DNA from: Scilla litardierei
Taxonomy: Eukaryota > Streptophyta > Magnoliopsida > Asparagales > Asparagaceae
Assembly: GCA_030789695.1 (NCBI GenBank)
Contig: CM061139.1
Span: 106,738,837-106,802,836 of the forward strand
Length of the DNA stretch: 64,000 bases
Reading direction: 5' to 3'
Shown: positions 47,273-58,059 of the stretch, piece after piece
How the letters are laid out: each line of letters starts with the position of its first letter
Numbering within the stretch: the first letter of the stretch is position 1
Program-made: the position numbers and the translations under genes
Notes under the pieces: model-generated
What the model saw: only the letters and a program-made list of their open reading frames with translations
What the model was told of the DNA's origin: nothing
Database searches by the model: none

Positions 47273-50064
47273 CGTCACGCCCCGCTCACCCAAGTGCGGG
47301 GAGTGTAGCTTACGAGGTCGCCGTAGTATTCAGACTTAGGCTTCGAGCCCTCTTATCTAAATACTACTAGGCATTTTTTTGTGGTTGATTATAAAATAAA
47401 TTAGCAGGCCACTGCAATAATACTGGAATAGTAGACAGAGAAAGAAAAGTACTCCAACAGAAAGTAAAACGCAGTACTGAAAAGTAAATACATCAACACT
47501 GAAGTTATAATACATCACATAAGTCCATATACATACATATATGCATCATCTGTACAAGGGAGTCCAAAAGGCGGTACAACAAAAAGAAACCCCCAGACCA
47601 AAAGTACAAAAGTACACACCCAGTACAACGCACCCACTAGTCTAACCCCGGAAAATCTAACTGTACATAGTCTCTGGAAGGCTCTACCTCGGTAGCACTG
47701 GCACCGACCTCCGGCTTTGGGACACCTGAAAACGGCGCGGGACTCGTACCTGAAAACCACATGATGGGACACGTCAACGCGTGACCTAGTAGGAACTCCT
47801 AATCACCCTAGTAGAACCCAGTTTAGAACTGGTCTCCCTACTAACTACCTAACTACAGGTATCACATCATCATATATTACGCAGAAAATTAAAAACAGAG
47901 TACAAGTGCTGAAAGTAAACAACAGTGAATCAAAGCTGAAGTAATAAACGATTAAATTGAATAAATTAAATTGTTGTTCTGTATTTGGAACCCAGATAAA
48001 CCATAGGCTGCTAAGAGAGCGGACTTCACCCATGGTGGGTGAAAAGTGGTACCACCCCAGTGACACGAGCATTGGAGGGGCCTCTCGTAAATCTGTACCC
48101 GACTGGACAAGGTACCGGAGTGAGAAATCTCGGTTTTTCTGTCGGACAAACGGAGAAAACCATCAATTACCTTCCTGGTGCGTCACGAGCACACCGGCGG
48201 CCTCTCTAACTCTAGTCAACTCCCCCTTCCGGGAGTGATGAAGCGAGTGAGAAATCATATCGTGTCTGCTCCTTAACACCTATAATTTATCCGTGTTTCC
48301 CCCCAAACCCACATCTGGAGTCTCACCCATTTCAAGAATGGACCGAGATCACCGATGTCAAATTCTCATTCTCACTCACAATTTTTTCTTTGATAAGCAT
48401 TACTTCATTAATCATGGCATCATTTAGTAGTCTCAAATACCACTAATGTTCCAACATACATGTAATCTCATTTTCAATAACTTTCCACATGAATCACAAC
48501 ATAATTAAACATCATCATAAAGGCATCTTAAGAGCATGTTAATAAAGCACAAATTAGCATATTCAAAATTAACTTAAGCAAGAGCACAATTATGAGAAAA
48601 ATCCTACTCAAAATTACAACACAATTCTGTCAAAAACGACAGTCCAGAAAGAATGGATCTGTTACCCTAATTGCAATCAGAATTGGCTCTCGGCCTCTTC
48701 AAAGTTGTAGCAAATTTTCTCTAGTTTTTCGTAGTGTCCTTAATTTTAATTTTCAAAATTTTCTACTATTTTCTACGAATTTTACAAGTTACTGTCCTCC
48801 TGTAACAAAAATTCCAGCAACTAACATTTCTAACTAAACTTGTTTTCTAACATATTGGGTGCCATAATTAACATAACAAAACTATCATAATACTAAGTTT
48901 ACTCCATTTTCAAGCCATTAATATGTTTCTACTTAATTAAAACTATGATACAAACATTTTATTCACCAATTGAAGCTAATGTTAAAACTAACTTCCTAAC
49001 CACAAATCAAACACAATTTAGCATGTTAGCATAAAACTTTTACTCTCAAATTTACAACATGGAACAAAATTACTAATTCTAACATATCAAAATGATAAAA
49101 ATACTATCTCTTTAAGCAGGAAGATGAAAATCCAAAAAAATAAGAACTTGATCCAAAATTTCTCCATACAACTAACCTACTAGCAAAACATGTTAAATTG
49201 ATAGTTAAAATTCCATTCTACCAACTAAAGCAATCATCATGTGATAAAACTAACCTTGATAATATATAAATCCTATCATGAAATCTAAGCATGGATTTCC
49301 AATACAAAATTTTGTGTAACCTACTAACCTAATTTTCTCCAAAAGAAACCAATCCTAAAACTAGAATCCTACCTAAGTGATAGAAGTTCTACCTTGTAAA
49401 AGTCCTCCAAATAAGTCTTGGGCCCTTCTTAATCCTTGATGAAAGAGCTCCTAGCTTCTTCTCCAAACTCCAATTTTGGTCTCCAATTTGTTGGATTTTT
49501 GGCTAATTTTTGGGCTAATTTGGTGTTGGAATAAGAAGGAAATTAGTGGTTGTTGGTGGTGGAAGGGGAGGAGCTTGTGGTGGTGATGGGAGGAGCAAGG
49601 AGGAGCAAGAAAAAAAAGAAAATAGTGCAATAAATTTCGTTCATAGCTGAAAATGGAGAGAAGTGAATGAGATTTTCTTGATTTTTTGTGTTTTTGTGTT
49701 TTTCTTCCCTAGTTTTTAGGATTCCTTAACACCCTCTCCTTCTTACACCTAATAGGCCAAGTGTACTCTTATTACTAATAACATGACACATACCATGGTG
49801 TGTTGTCATGGTAAGAAAATTTTTGGATTTTGTATTTTAAGAAATTAAAAATACTTGAAGAAATACTTCATACACTCCAAATACATGTATTTCTCCAAAT
49901 ACTCTCATTTACTAAATTCAAAAGATGAGTTTAAAATCTTTTAAAAATAAATTCCTACACCAAATAATTAAAATAAAAATACGGGCATGCTCCCAAAAAT
50001 ATACGGACGTATCTACGTCAAAAATGTGTACAAATACGCGTATATAGAAACTAGGGTCATTACA
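47273..50064 (-). repeat. 3' LTR of element G
   Basis: On the minus strand it starts TGTAATGACCC after a GGGGGGTAGGA polypurine tract (50065-50075) and ends GGGGCGTGACG, where CA or CG is the last pair. At 2,792 bp it is long. Unlike the Athila and Sirevirus LTRs here it shows no palindrome cluster. No second copy is present to confirm the boundaries. Confidence 0.72.
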
Positions 50065-50158
50065 TCCTACCCCCCTTAAAATAAATTCCGCCCTCGAAAT
50101 TTCAAATCAAGGGAGAAAACTTTCTATACATCATATCGTATACAAAAACAAAATTACA

Positions 50159-50838
50159 TCAGACAAACAAGTGAGGGTATTTCTCTTTCATCTCCTCCTC
50201 AAGTTTCCAGGTAGATTCCCCTGGTGACTCGCGGTGCCACATAACCCTCACTAGATTGATCGACTTCTTTCTCAGCATCTTCTGCCTCCGGTCTAGAATG
50301 GCTACAGGCTGCTGATCATAAGTCAAGTCTGGTCGCACTTCGATCTTAGAGAAGTCGACGACATGATCAGGATTTCCAACACATCTCCTGAGTTGCGATA
50401 TATGAAACACATTATGCACTCCCTCAAGAGATGCTGGCAAAGTAATTCTGTAAGCCACTTCTCCGACACGAGCCAGAACTTCAAAAGGTCCGACATATAT
50501 TGGGCTCAGCTTCCCACGTCTTCCGAAACGAATCAACCCTCGTGTCGGCGAGATCTTCAAAAATACCAATTCTCCTGGCTGAAATTCCAATTTTCGTCTC
50601 TTTGCATCTGCCTAGTGCTTGTAATGGTCCTGAGCTATGCGAAGATTATCTCTGACGACTCTCACAACATCTATGATTTCAGCAATCATATCAGGGCCCA
50701 ACAATTCACGATCTCCTACATCATCCCAACTAAGAGGAGATCGGCACTTTCTTCCATACAAGGCTGTAAATGGTGCCATGCATATACTGGCTTGGTAACT
50801 GTTATTTAGGCGAACTCTAACAGATGTAGATGTTCATT
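50159..50838 (-). pseudogene. pol: Integrase C-terminus with chromodomain (element G)
   Basis: From 50838 the frame reads NNSYQASICMAPFTALYGRK, then WDDVGDRELLGPDMI and a TAG at 50614-50612 that fits CAG to TAG. It goes on with FQPGELVFLKISPTRG, GKLSPIYVGPFEVLARVGEV and VFHISQLRRCVGNP. The last 50 residues are a chromodomain (VAILDRRQKMLRKKSINLVR, then the Trp-rich core with STWKLEEEM). It ends at 50159 after YPHLFV. Chromodomain integrases usually steer insertion to marked chromatin. The N-terminal part is missing because H interrupts it. Confidence 0.88.
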
Positions 50839-51134
50839 TGTAACGACTGGTTTTCATGTATCTGGATTTATTATATTATACTATATGTTTTGGTGGATTT
50901 CCTCCTCATGTGTGGTTTTCGTCTCCGTAGCTTTCATTTCCGATCGTTTCGTCGTGATTTTCTAGCTTCTTCTTTAGAATCGTCGATTTTGGAGTAAGTC
51001 ATTCGTGACGGGCTTCATATCGGTCATATCTTATTGTTAGATCAAGCCTAGGAGTCTTAGGAATCGATCCCGGAGCTTCGCGCTCCATTTCGGAACTTTT
51101 TGTGCACGTTAGCCGGTACATGAAGGGGAACCGA

Positions 51135-51530
51135 CCGACTAGATGACGATTTAGTCGGTCGGCAAACCTACATGGACCAACTAGTGGGCTTTGTAAATTA
51201 TTCAGAAGTTACTGTTTCCTTTTAGTCGGTCTAAGAACAATTAACGACCGTCTAGATGTGAAACTAGTCGGTCAGAACTTGCTCTCAGACCGACTAGTTT
51301 CTGTCAGTAGATTTCGCCTAAGTTACTGTTTATCGCTAGTCGGTCCATGAACACTCACTGACCGACTAGGTTGCAAACTAGTCGGTCGACGGGCCTTCAC
51401 AGACCGACTAATTCATTACCCAGGTTTTTCCCTACTTTCGCTGCTTGGTGTTAGTCGGTCACAGTTAATCGACCGACCGACTAGTTGCTAAACTAGTCGG
51501 TCAGCCAACCTTCTTTGACCGACTAATCAG
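51135..51530 (+). promoter_or_regulatory. U3 palindrome cluster of element H
   Basis: Four modules of about 75 bp each follow the order TTAGTCGGTC, GACCGACTAG, CTAGTCGGTC, GACCGACTAA. The cluster ends about 45 bp upstream of the TATA box. Confidence 0.7.
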
Positions 51531-52445
51531 TGTCGAAACCCTAATTTCTGGGCAGCCGCCAAGTCGTTTTCTATAAATACCCCACTTCGTTTCTTTTCTT
51601 TCTTTCTCTTCTCCTGGCTTCTTTCCTTCCCCCTTGACCTCTGATCTTCCCCAACCTTCCCCTAACCTTCCTCCTTCATCAAGAGCTTCTCCCCCTCTCC
51701 ATTTTGACCAACCACCATGCCTTATGCCATCTCCACCCCCAAAAATCCCCAAAACCCCATTTCTCCAGATTTTCCCCATCCATTCCAGATCTGAACCCTA
51801 GGTTCCCCGGATCATTTCTTCCGTTGCCGTGCTTGCTCGGCATCATTCTTCCGCTCCGATACGGTAATAAATCGATCTCTTAATATTTTCATAACCCATT
51901 GTGTTTTTGTGAAACCCTAATAAAACTAGGTTGGATGTTGTTCTAATATTGTTTTGCCATGGCAGCGATCTCATCTCCGTAGTTAGCATTTGTGTGGCGG
52001 CCTCGTTGATCGTCATCCTCGGTGCTAGGCAAGTGAAACTTGCCACTTAGGGTTTTGGGCCATGTCTTAGGCCATTTGCTTGTTGTAGGCGTAAAAGACA
52101 CTAGGAGACGAAATGATACTCGCCTAGGCACAATTTTAGGAACTAGCTTGACAACGAAGCTAGATCCGACATTTATCATGTTGCACAACTACCATGTCAT
52201 GTTTAATTCCCATTAACGGTACGCAAATTAATTGTCATGTCATTGCATCCTTTAAGTGTTCCCGTGATTGCGTAGCTCCGCTACACCTTGTGAAATGATT
52301 GAGGTTAGGTGCACCCCTATGCCAAATGAAATACGCTCCTGGTTGTGATCCAGGAAACGAGCTCTTGTGCAGGGCAACCCTGGCTCATTTACTGAGCTCA
52401 TGTACAGGGACCTTGGCTCGTTCACATGTGGGTATTGGGGTAAGA

Positions 52446-52580
52446 GTTAAGCGGCCAATCAACTTGGAGTCTGCCCGATCAGCAACTGCAGTGGTAAGGT
52501 GTAAACTCTGGGTTCTGGGGTAGTGTTAAGCGGCCAATCAGTGTGAATGTCAAACCGTTCAACTGTAAGGCGTAAATATC
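52446..52580 (+). repeat. Diverged direct repeat in LTR of H
   Basis: Two copies beginning GTTAAGCGGCCAATCA (52446 and 52525) and ending with GTAAGGYGTAAA lie next to each other in the U5 side of the H LTR. Confidence 0.6.
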
Positions 52581-52786
52581 TACAAACAACGTGAAACGTG
52601 ACTAGTGAAAAGATTGAGATTGTTGTAGCTTGGCTACTCTTGACTTGTCCTGATAATTGTTCTCTTGTACTTATTGTTTCACCATGTCTTACTTGTGCAC
52701 TCATGTTATAACTGCCATGTCATACATACTATAACTGCTAGGTTGTTAGTTTGCCTTACTTTAAGTTTCCTTGCCCAAGTCTTTTA

Positions 52787-54529
52787 TGTAATGCCCTACC
52801 AGCTACTGCACAAGTACTAGAGGGGGGGTGAATAGTACTTTAAAATAATAAGGCGTATAATTCCAAATTAAATTGCACACAACTACCAAATCAATTTGCG
52901 GAAGCTTAAATTGAATGACGACAACGAAATTAACAATGCTAACAAACGATGTTAATGGGTTCGGATCCACCCAAGTCTCCCTGACTTGTTCCCGGTGATC
53001 CTACGTCCCAACCACCCGGATCCCTTCCGGATACTTGAGTTAGAAACCCTAACTCAAGATTTCCACTATGAATATCTTGTGAAAAACCTTCACAAGATCA
53101 AATCATACATGCAATAGCAAACGTGAATCCCACAACCCGGGATCACAACCTTCTCTCACAACCGAGAGAATCACAAAGCAATATTAAAGAGTTTAATATG
53201 AAATAAATACTCTTACCACAAAATCCTATACCTTGAGTTTTTCTTACCCAATAGGTGGAATGAAGGATTTGAGGAAGATGAAGTTACCAAACCCTAGCAC
53301 CAAGGAAATGAGCAGCAATGGGTGCCTAGGGAAGATTTGGAAACTTGAATCAAGCAATAGCTTGAAGAGCTCACCAAGAACAAGCTTCTCTCTAGATCTA
53401 GAAATGAGAGAGAATGGGTTTCTTGTGAGGAAGAGAGCTTTAGATTTGAGGGAGAATAGCTATCTCTTTAGAACTCAATGAATCTCTTAATGGCAGCTCT
53501 ATTGAAGATAGAAATGACCTAGGTTCGTATTTATAGGGTCCCATAAAAACAAGTTAGGTCAATCTCCAACGGAAAGAAATCTGTGAGAATTAGTCGGTCA
53601 AAGAACACTCACTGACCGACTAGTTCATCAACTAGTCGGTCAGTCACAAAGCATGGACCGACTAAGAGCAGATCTGAGAAGAGATAGAATTTCAGACCTA
53701 GAAAACTAGTCGGTCCAAGAACACTGTCTGACCGACTAGTTTCACAACTAGTCGGTCATCCAATGAACGTAGACCGACTAAGAGGCAAAACAACATAGTC
53801 TGAAGGCAAGTTGACTTAGTCGGTCCAAGAACAAAAGTTGACCGACTAGATTATCAACTAGTCGGTCATCAAACGTTCTTAGACCGACTAACGGTAAACA
53901 GTAGCTTAGGAGAATTTTAGAGTGAACAGTAAGTCTCAACTAGTCGGTCAAAGAAGCATCACTGACCGACTAGTTCACAAACTAGTCGGTCGGTGAGTCA
54001 ACGTAGACCGACTAACTGTAAACAGTAAAGTCCAAGAATTTAAGGAATCAAACTAGTCTGTCCAAGAACAGTTGCCGACCGACTAGATCACCATCTAGTC
54101 GGTCAGTACTTGTTCTTGTACCAACTAACATGCACAACAAAGTCCGAATCGAAGCGCGACGCTTCGAGGAAGTTAGAATGAACTTGTGCAAGGATCCTAG
54201 AGCTACGAAATGAGCGTAATGAAGATATAGACGTAAGATATACTCAAGGCTTAACATTCTATATATCGAAGCTAAAAGACTATAAATAAAACCTTAATAA
54301 ACGGTCTTCGATAGCTTCGATTGAATCCTCATATTTTCCAAAGCGTCGCAAGAGCTTCAACGAAGCTTTAGGCATGAAAATGAGCTTTGGAAAGTGTTGA
54401 GATGTCGCTTTGAATGTTCACGTGAAATTGGCGACGATCTCCAATACTGCGCTCACAAATTTTTAGTTCATGAATTATTTATGTTTGCTCATCATCCAAA
54501 ACCAAATCCGGGGAGTCCAATATTCAACA
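52787..54529 (-). repeat. 3' LTR of Sirevirus I
   Basis: This 1,743-bp LTR reads TGTTGAATATTGG...GGGCATTACA on the minus strand. The preceding TTTTA (52782-52786) is the left target duplication; its partner is outside the window. The palindrome cluster lies at 53588-54126 and the minus-strand TATA box CCTATAAATA at 53537-53528. Confidence 0.93.
53528..54126 (-). promoter_or_regulatory. U3 palindrome cluster plus TATA box, Sirevirus LTR
   Basis: Five modules each hold four half-sites in the order TTAGTCGGTC, GACCGACTAG, CTAGTCGGTC, GACCGACTAA; I count nine of each orientation. Many modules have inner halves only a few bases apart, as in GACCGACTAGTT-CATC-AACTAGTCGGTC. Each GACCGAC contains ACCGAC, the core of the DRE/CRT element bound by DREB/CBF factors. 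The TATA box lies directly downstream in the minus sense. Confidence 0.72.
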
Positions 54530-54545
54530 TTCTCCCCCTTTTTGG
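54530..54545 (-). other. Polypurine tract of Sirevirus I
   Basis: Minus strand ACCAAAAAGGGGGAGAA abuts the 3' LTR. Further AGGGGGAG copies lie at 54604-54611, 54735-54742 and 54817-54824. Multiple polypurine tracts are a known Sirevirus trait. Confidence 0.85.
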
Positions 54546-55470
54546 TGATGACAAACCAACATAAATAATAATCAAAGATAATAATTCAAATGTAAAATAC
54601 TTACTCCCCCTGCATTGATGACACGTTAATTCCAAAATGAATATAAATAAATTGCATCAAGCAGACGAGTAAGATAAATAAAATGAATTGATTTTTGAAA
54701 TATCGGATTTTGAAAATCCTTATATGTATCTTAACTCCCCCTGAATCTAACATATCAAACTAGATTCTTGGAAATTGAGTTAAATTTTCATTTGCGCTAT
54801 TTTATTATCATTATCTCTCCCCCTTTGGCATTATCCCAAAAATGGGGGGCATACAACGACAACAATTAGGAAATGTAAAATCCAACATCGGGAGTCGTAG
54901 ACAAAGACAACGGACCAACTTGACACCAAGGGAAAAATGTGGAAATCAAAACAAGGTGTGCCAAATTTTCCATTATCAATAAAAATCAACGATAATCAAA
55001 ATCATCAAAAATAATATTTGGTATTTTTTTCATTTATTGAATAATGAAACATACTCTCCAATATTCAATATTTCTTGGTTAATTTTGTGCATGGAAAACA
55101 ATTCTATATGAATATAGAAATATAATCTATTTAACCAAGTTTGCATGCTACGAGCGACGAATTCACATTTCATATACATTCAACGAATATTAAAATGTGC
55201 ACGACGAAGTAAGATAAAGACAACGACGATGTATATATATAAATGATAACATCAAGAGTACATCCAAGAAGATATCAATACATCAAAATACAACATACCC
55301 ATTAAGAAGAAATACATCATCATCATCATCCTCATCAAAATAAATACTACAACAACGACACCATCCAAAATACATCAAAACATCACAACCCTCATACTCT
55401 ATCCTAACCCAAAATACTCTCGCTAAGATATATCATCCAAAGCGTATATGGAGAGTCCTCGGAACAACGA
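54546..55470 (-). other. 3' untranslated region of Sirevirus I
   Basis: AT-rich noncoding DNA with three extra polypurine tracts. No ORF of note. Confidence 0.75.
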
Positions 55471-57126
55471 TCACGAGGAGGAGGCTGGATATGCAGCGTC
55501 CGTGGGTCCAGTCGACGGAGTGGACTCAGGATCTGCAGGGAGTAGAGGTGTCTCAACAGATGGAATCGTCGGGGCAGGAGTCGAGATCTCAGGAACAGGC
55601 TCTACAGCAGCATGGGTCTCGACAGCAGATGTGTCAGCAGGAATATCAGCAGGCTCAGCAACATGGTCTACAGCAGGCTCAGAAGCCTGAAGAGCTGCAG
55701 CAGAAGGCTCTGGAACACCGGAAGTGGTGCCAACTCCAGGAGCAGAAGTGGTAGCACCAGCAACAGCAGCAGCAGTGGCCTCATCGCCATGGGCAAAAGA
55801 AGTAGCAAGCTCGTCAAGCTCCTCATCGTCCATCTCCTCAGCCTCAGACACCGAAGGAGGAAGATCAATCCCCATCATACGAGCCATACAGCAGACTACC
55901 TCCTCAGTACGAGCCAAACGGGAGTCGTGCTGACGAAGTAGGCGTACGACATCGTCCAAAGTAGCAGGGGAAGACGAGGCTGTAGCAGCTGATGGAGTAG
56001 ACTGAGAAGCAGATGCGGTAGACCTCTGCACGTGACGAAGAGCCGCTAGAGATTTCTTCACGGCCGTCGCGTTCAGAGGCGTACCCAAAGGACGCTCATC
56101 GTCAGGAGGGAGGGGAACTCGAAAATGACGAAATACGAGGGTCAACAAACAGGGGTATGGAATATGCGCAGACTTATTGGTCTTGCGTATACACTCGAAA
56201 GAATCCATCTTATCGAGTATCACGCGAGCCCAATTTATCTCGCACCCCAAGAAAAGAGCGTATATGAGCTTCAAAAACGGCTGAGAGGGGAGTGAAGAGG
56301 ATCCATACTTAGGGAGGAGACACGACTTCAAAATCAGGTTAAGAACCCACGCATTCGGCTTAAAGGATTTCGATGGAACACCAATGAATGCAGAGGGGAT
56401 AACCTGGAAAATCTCAGAAAGAATAGACTGATCCAAGGAAGAAATGTCATCTACTGAAATGTCCGAAGGGAGGAGACCACACGACGCACAACCAAGGATC
56501 TCCCCCAAGATTTCTGTCGTGAGAACTATAGGAGTTCCCAAGACAGTCGTCTCAATGGAGTGACTGGCGTCGTACTGGCCTCGAATACGGTTGGCATAGA
56601 ACAATTTCACGAGGCGAGGGTACGGTTTGGGATTGGCCTTGGGGTCGTATCGGAGATAGTCTAGAAGGCCACTATAAGACAGAAGATCAGCAAGGCCGAG
56701 AAAATCAGAGAACTGAACGTAATGCTCCAACAACAGTGGACAGTGTTCTATACGGTTGTACGCGGCGAGACACTGAGGGTCATCGCGGCACAACGATATG
56801 TCTACACCGCCAACTGGCATAGGAGCTTTACCCTTGGCCTTACGGGTCTTCGGAGGTGGGGTAGGTTCCCTAGTAGGCTCATCCTCTGGAATAAAATCAG
56901 TATCGGAATCGGGAGGAGTTGCCGGAGTGTGAAGAATAGGCTTTTTGGTCTTGGATTTACGGGGTTTAACTATGGCAGTCCTAGGCTACTTAGGAGGAGG
57001 CGAAGATGGAGAGCCTTGGGTAGACTTGGCACGACGCTTAGGCTTCGGGGGATTCCTAGGGTCGGAAGGCCCTACGGTCATAGGAGAAGCCCCGGAAGAG
57101 GCGATCAGAATACGAGTCTTAGCCAT
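55471..57126 (-). pseudogene. Env-like ORF of Sirevirus I
   Basis: The frame opens at the ATG at 57126-57124 and runs 551 codons with one in-frame TAG (56988-56986), which could be CAG to TAG. The first 100 residues are very basic and Pro-rich (PKPKRRAKST, KPRKSKTKK, KTRKAKGKA). The central region (LLEHYVQFSDFLGLADLL, PYPRLVKLFYANRIRG, LTTEILGEILGC) resembles in layout the central domain of the Athila ORFs. A heptad-like segment (LDDVVRLLRQHDSRLARTEEVV) follows, then an Ala/Pro/Thr/Glu-rich tail. No signal peptide or clear membrane span, so the name env-like is historical. If the TAG is real, translation could start at 56820. A palindrome cluster lies upstream. Confidence 0.78.
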
Positions 57127-58059
57127 AGCACGACGAGCACAAGCAATCGAAGACTAGGTCACTAACAACCTAGAGATCACAAGCTAACAACCCTAGAGAT
57201 CAAGAAAATTCGAAAATCACAAACCCTAGGTTAGAAATTGAAAACCTAGGATCTAGAGCTTGAAAACAAGGAGAGACAACCCTAGAATAGGAAATCGACC
57301 TAGGAGAGGGAGGGAGATACCTAGGGGGTGGAGTCGATGGCGGCGGACGTCGGCGATCGACGGAGAAACGGCCGGAAGACGAAGGGTTTCGAGAGGGGGT
57401 TTGGGGTTTTCGAGTTAGAGCTGAGAGGATAACCGACTAAAAATGAAATTAGTCGGATAAAAATGAGTATAAGTCGGTTGGAAGACGAAAAGACTCAACT
57501 GCCCTAACCCACTTAGTCGGTCACAGTTCAAGCACTGACCGACTAGATTACGATCTAGTCGGTCGGTCAATGAGCTTGAACCGACTAAGTCGAAACAGTA
57601 GCTCAGAGTGATTTTTAGGGCTGGATTTAGTCGGTCGCAGTATACTTACTGACCGACTAGTTTTCAATCTAGTCGGTCGGAAAGTGTACTATGACCGACT
57701 AACGAAAGAAAAAGATAGGAGATGGATATTTGCTTGATCTAGTCGGTCTGAGTTCATGTGCTGACCGACTAGATGAGCATCTAGTCGGTTGACAAGTGAA
57801 CTGAAACCGACTAGAAGAGTCTAAAAACTGAAATTTGATTTCTCTTCACAAACCACTTGGATGAAACATCCTAACTCACTCATTAGTCATCTAAATTACC
57901 CCATAAAACGTCGAAATCTTAAATACGACATTGAAATACGAATTCGAGCAATAAATTCGAATAAATCACATCAAATTCCCAAAAATTCAATTAATCTAGC
58001 ATGAATGAAATATCGCGAAATATATTAGCATGCAAGATGATTGAATTGAAATATGAATC
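57127..58059 (-). other. Pol to env-like spacer of Sirevirus I
   Basis: Noncoding. It holds the internal palindrome cluster (57425-57815). The part nearest the env-like ORF is GA/CT-rich with several CCTAGG sites. No clear TATA box is seen. Confidence 0.65.
57425..57815 (-). promoter_or_regulatory. Internal palindrome cluster upstream of the env-like ORF (I)
   Basis: Three full modules (about 57518-57590, 57629-57702, 57741-57815) plus a degenerate one at 57430-57480 use exactly the LTR half-sites CTAGTCGGTC and GACCGACTAG. The cluster lies between the pol stop and the env-like ATG, 300 bp upstream of the latter. Confidence 0.68.

Larger units (their letters stand above)
47273..50838 (-). 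mobile_element. Chromovirus-type Ty3/gypsy element G, 3' part
   Basis: In the minus sense this holds the end of integrase with chromodomain, a polypurine tract and a complete 3' LTR. The rest lies beyond the insertion of H. The chromodomain and the MAPFTALYGRKCRSP motif indicate a Tekay/Del-like chromovirus. GTCGA at 47268-47272 may be one target duplication copy. Confidence 0.8.
50839..52786 (+). mobile_element. LTR of unclassified element H, cut by Sirevirus I
   Basis: It starts TGTAACGACTGG within the integrase of G; the preceding TCATT may be its target duplication. It carries a palindrome cluster (51135-51530), the TATA box ctataaatac at 51571-51580 and a pyrimidine-rich leader. No primer site or coding region is reached before Sirevirus I cuts it at 52787. 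The family cannot be assigned. The cluster uses the same half-sites as the Sirevirus LTRs although the rest of the LTR is unrelated. Confidence 0.65.

Noticed and set aside
47273..50064. AT-rich stretch considered as intergenic host DNA
   Set aside because: It is bounded by a polypurine tract next to a chromovirus integrase end on one side and a GTCACGCCCC LTR-like terminus on the other, so an LTR explains it better; no gene is visible.
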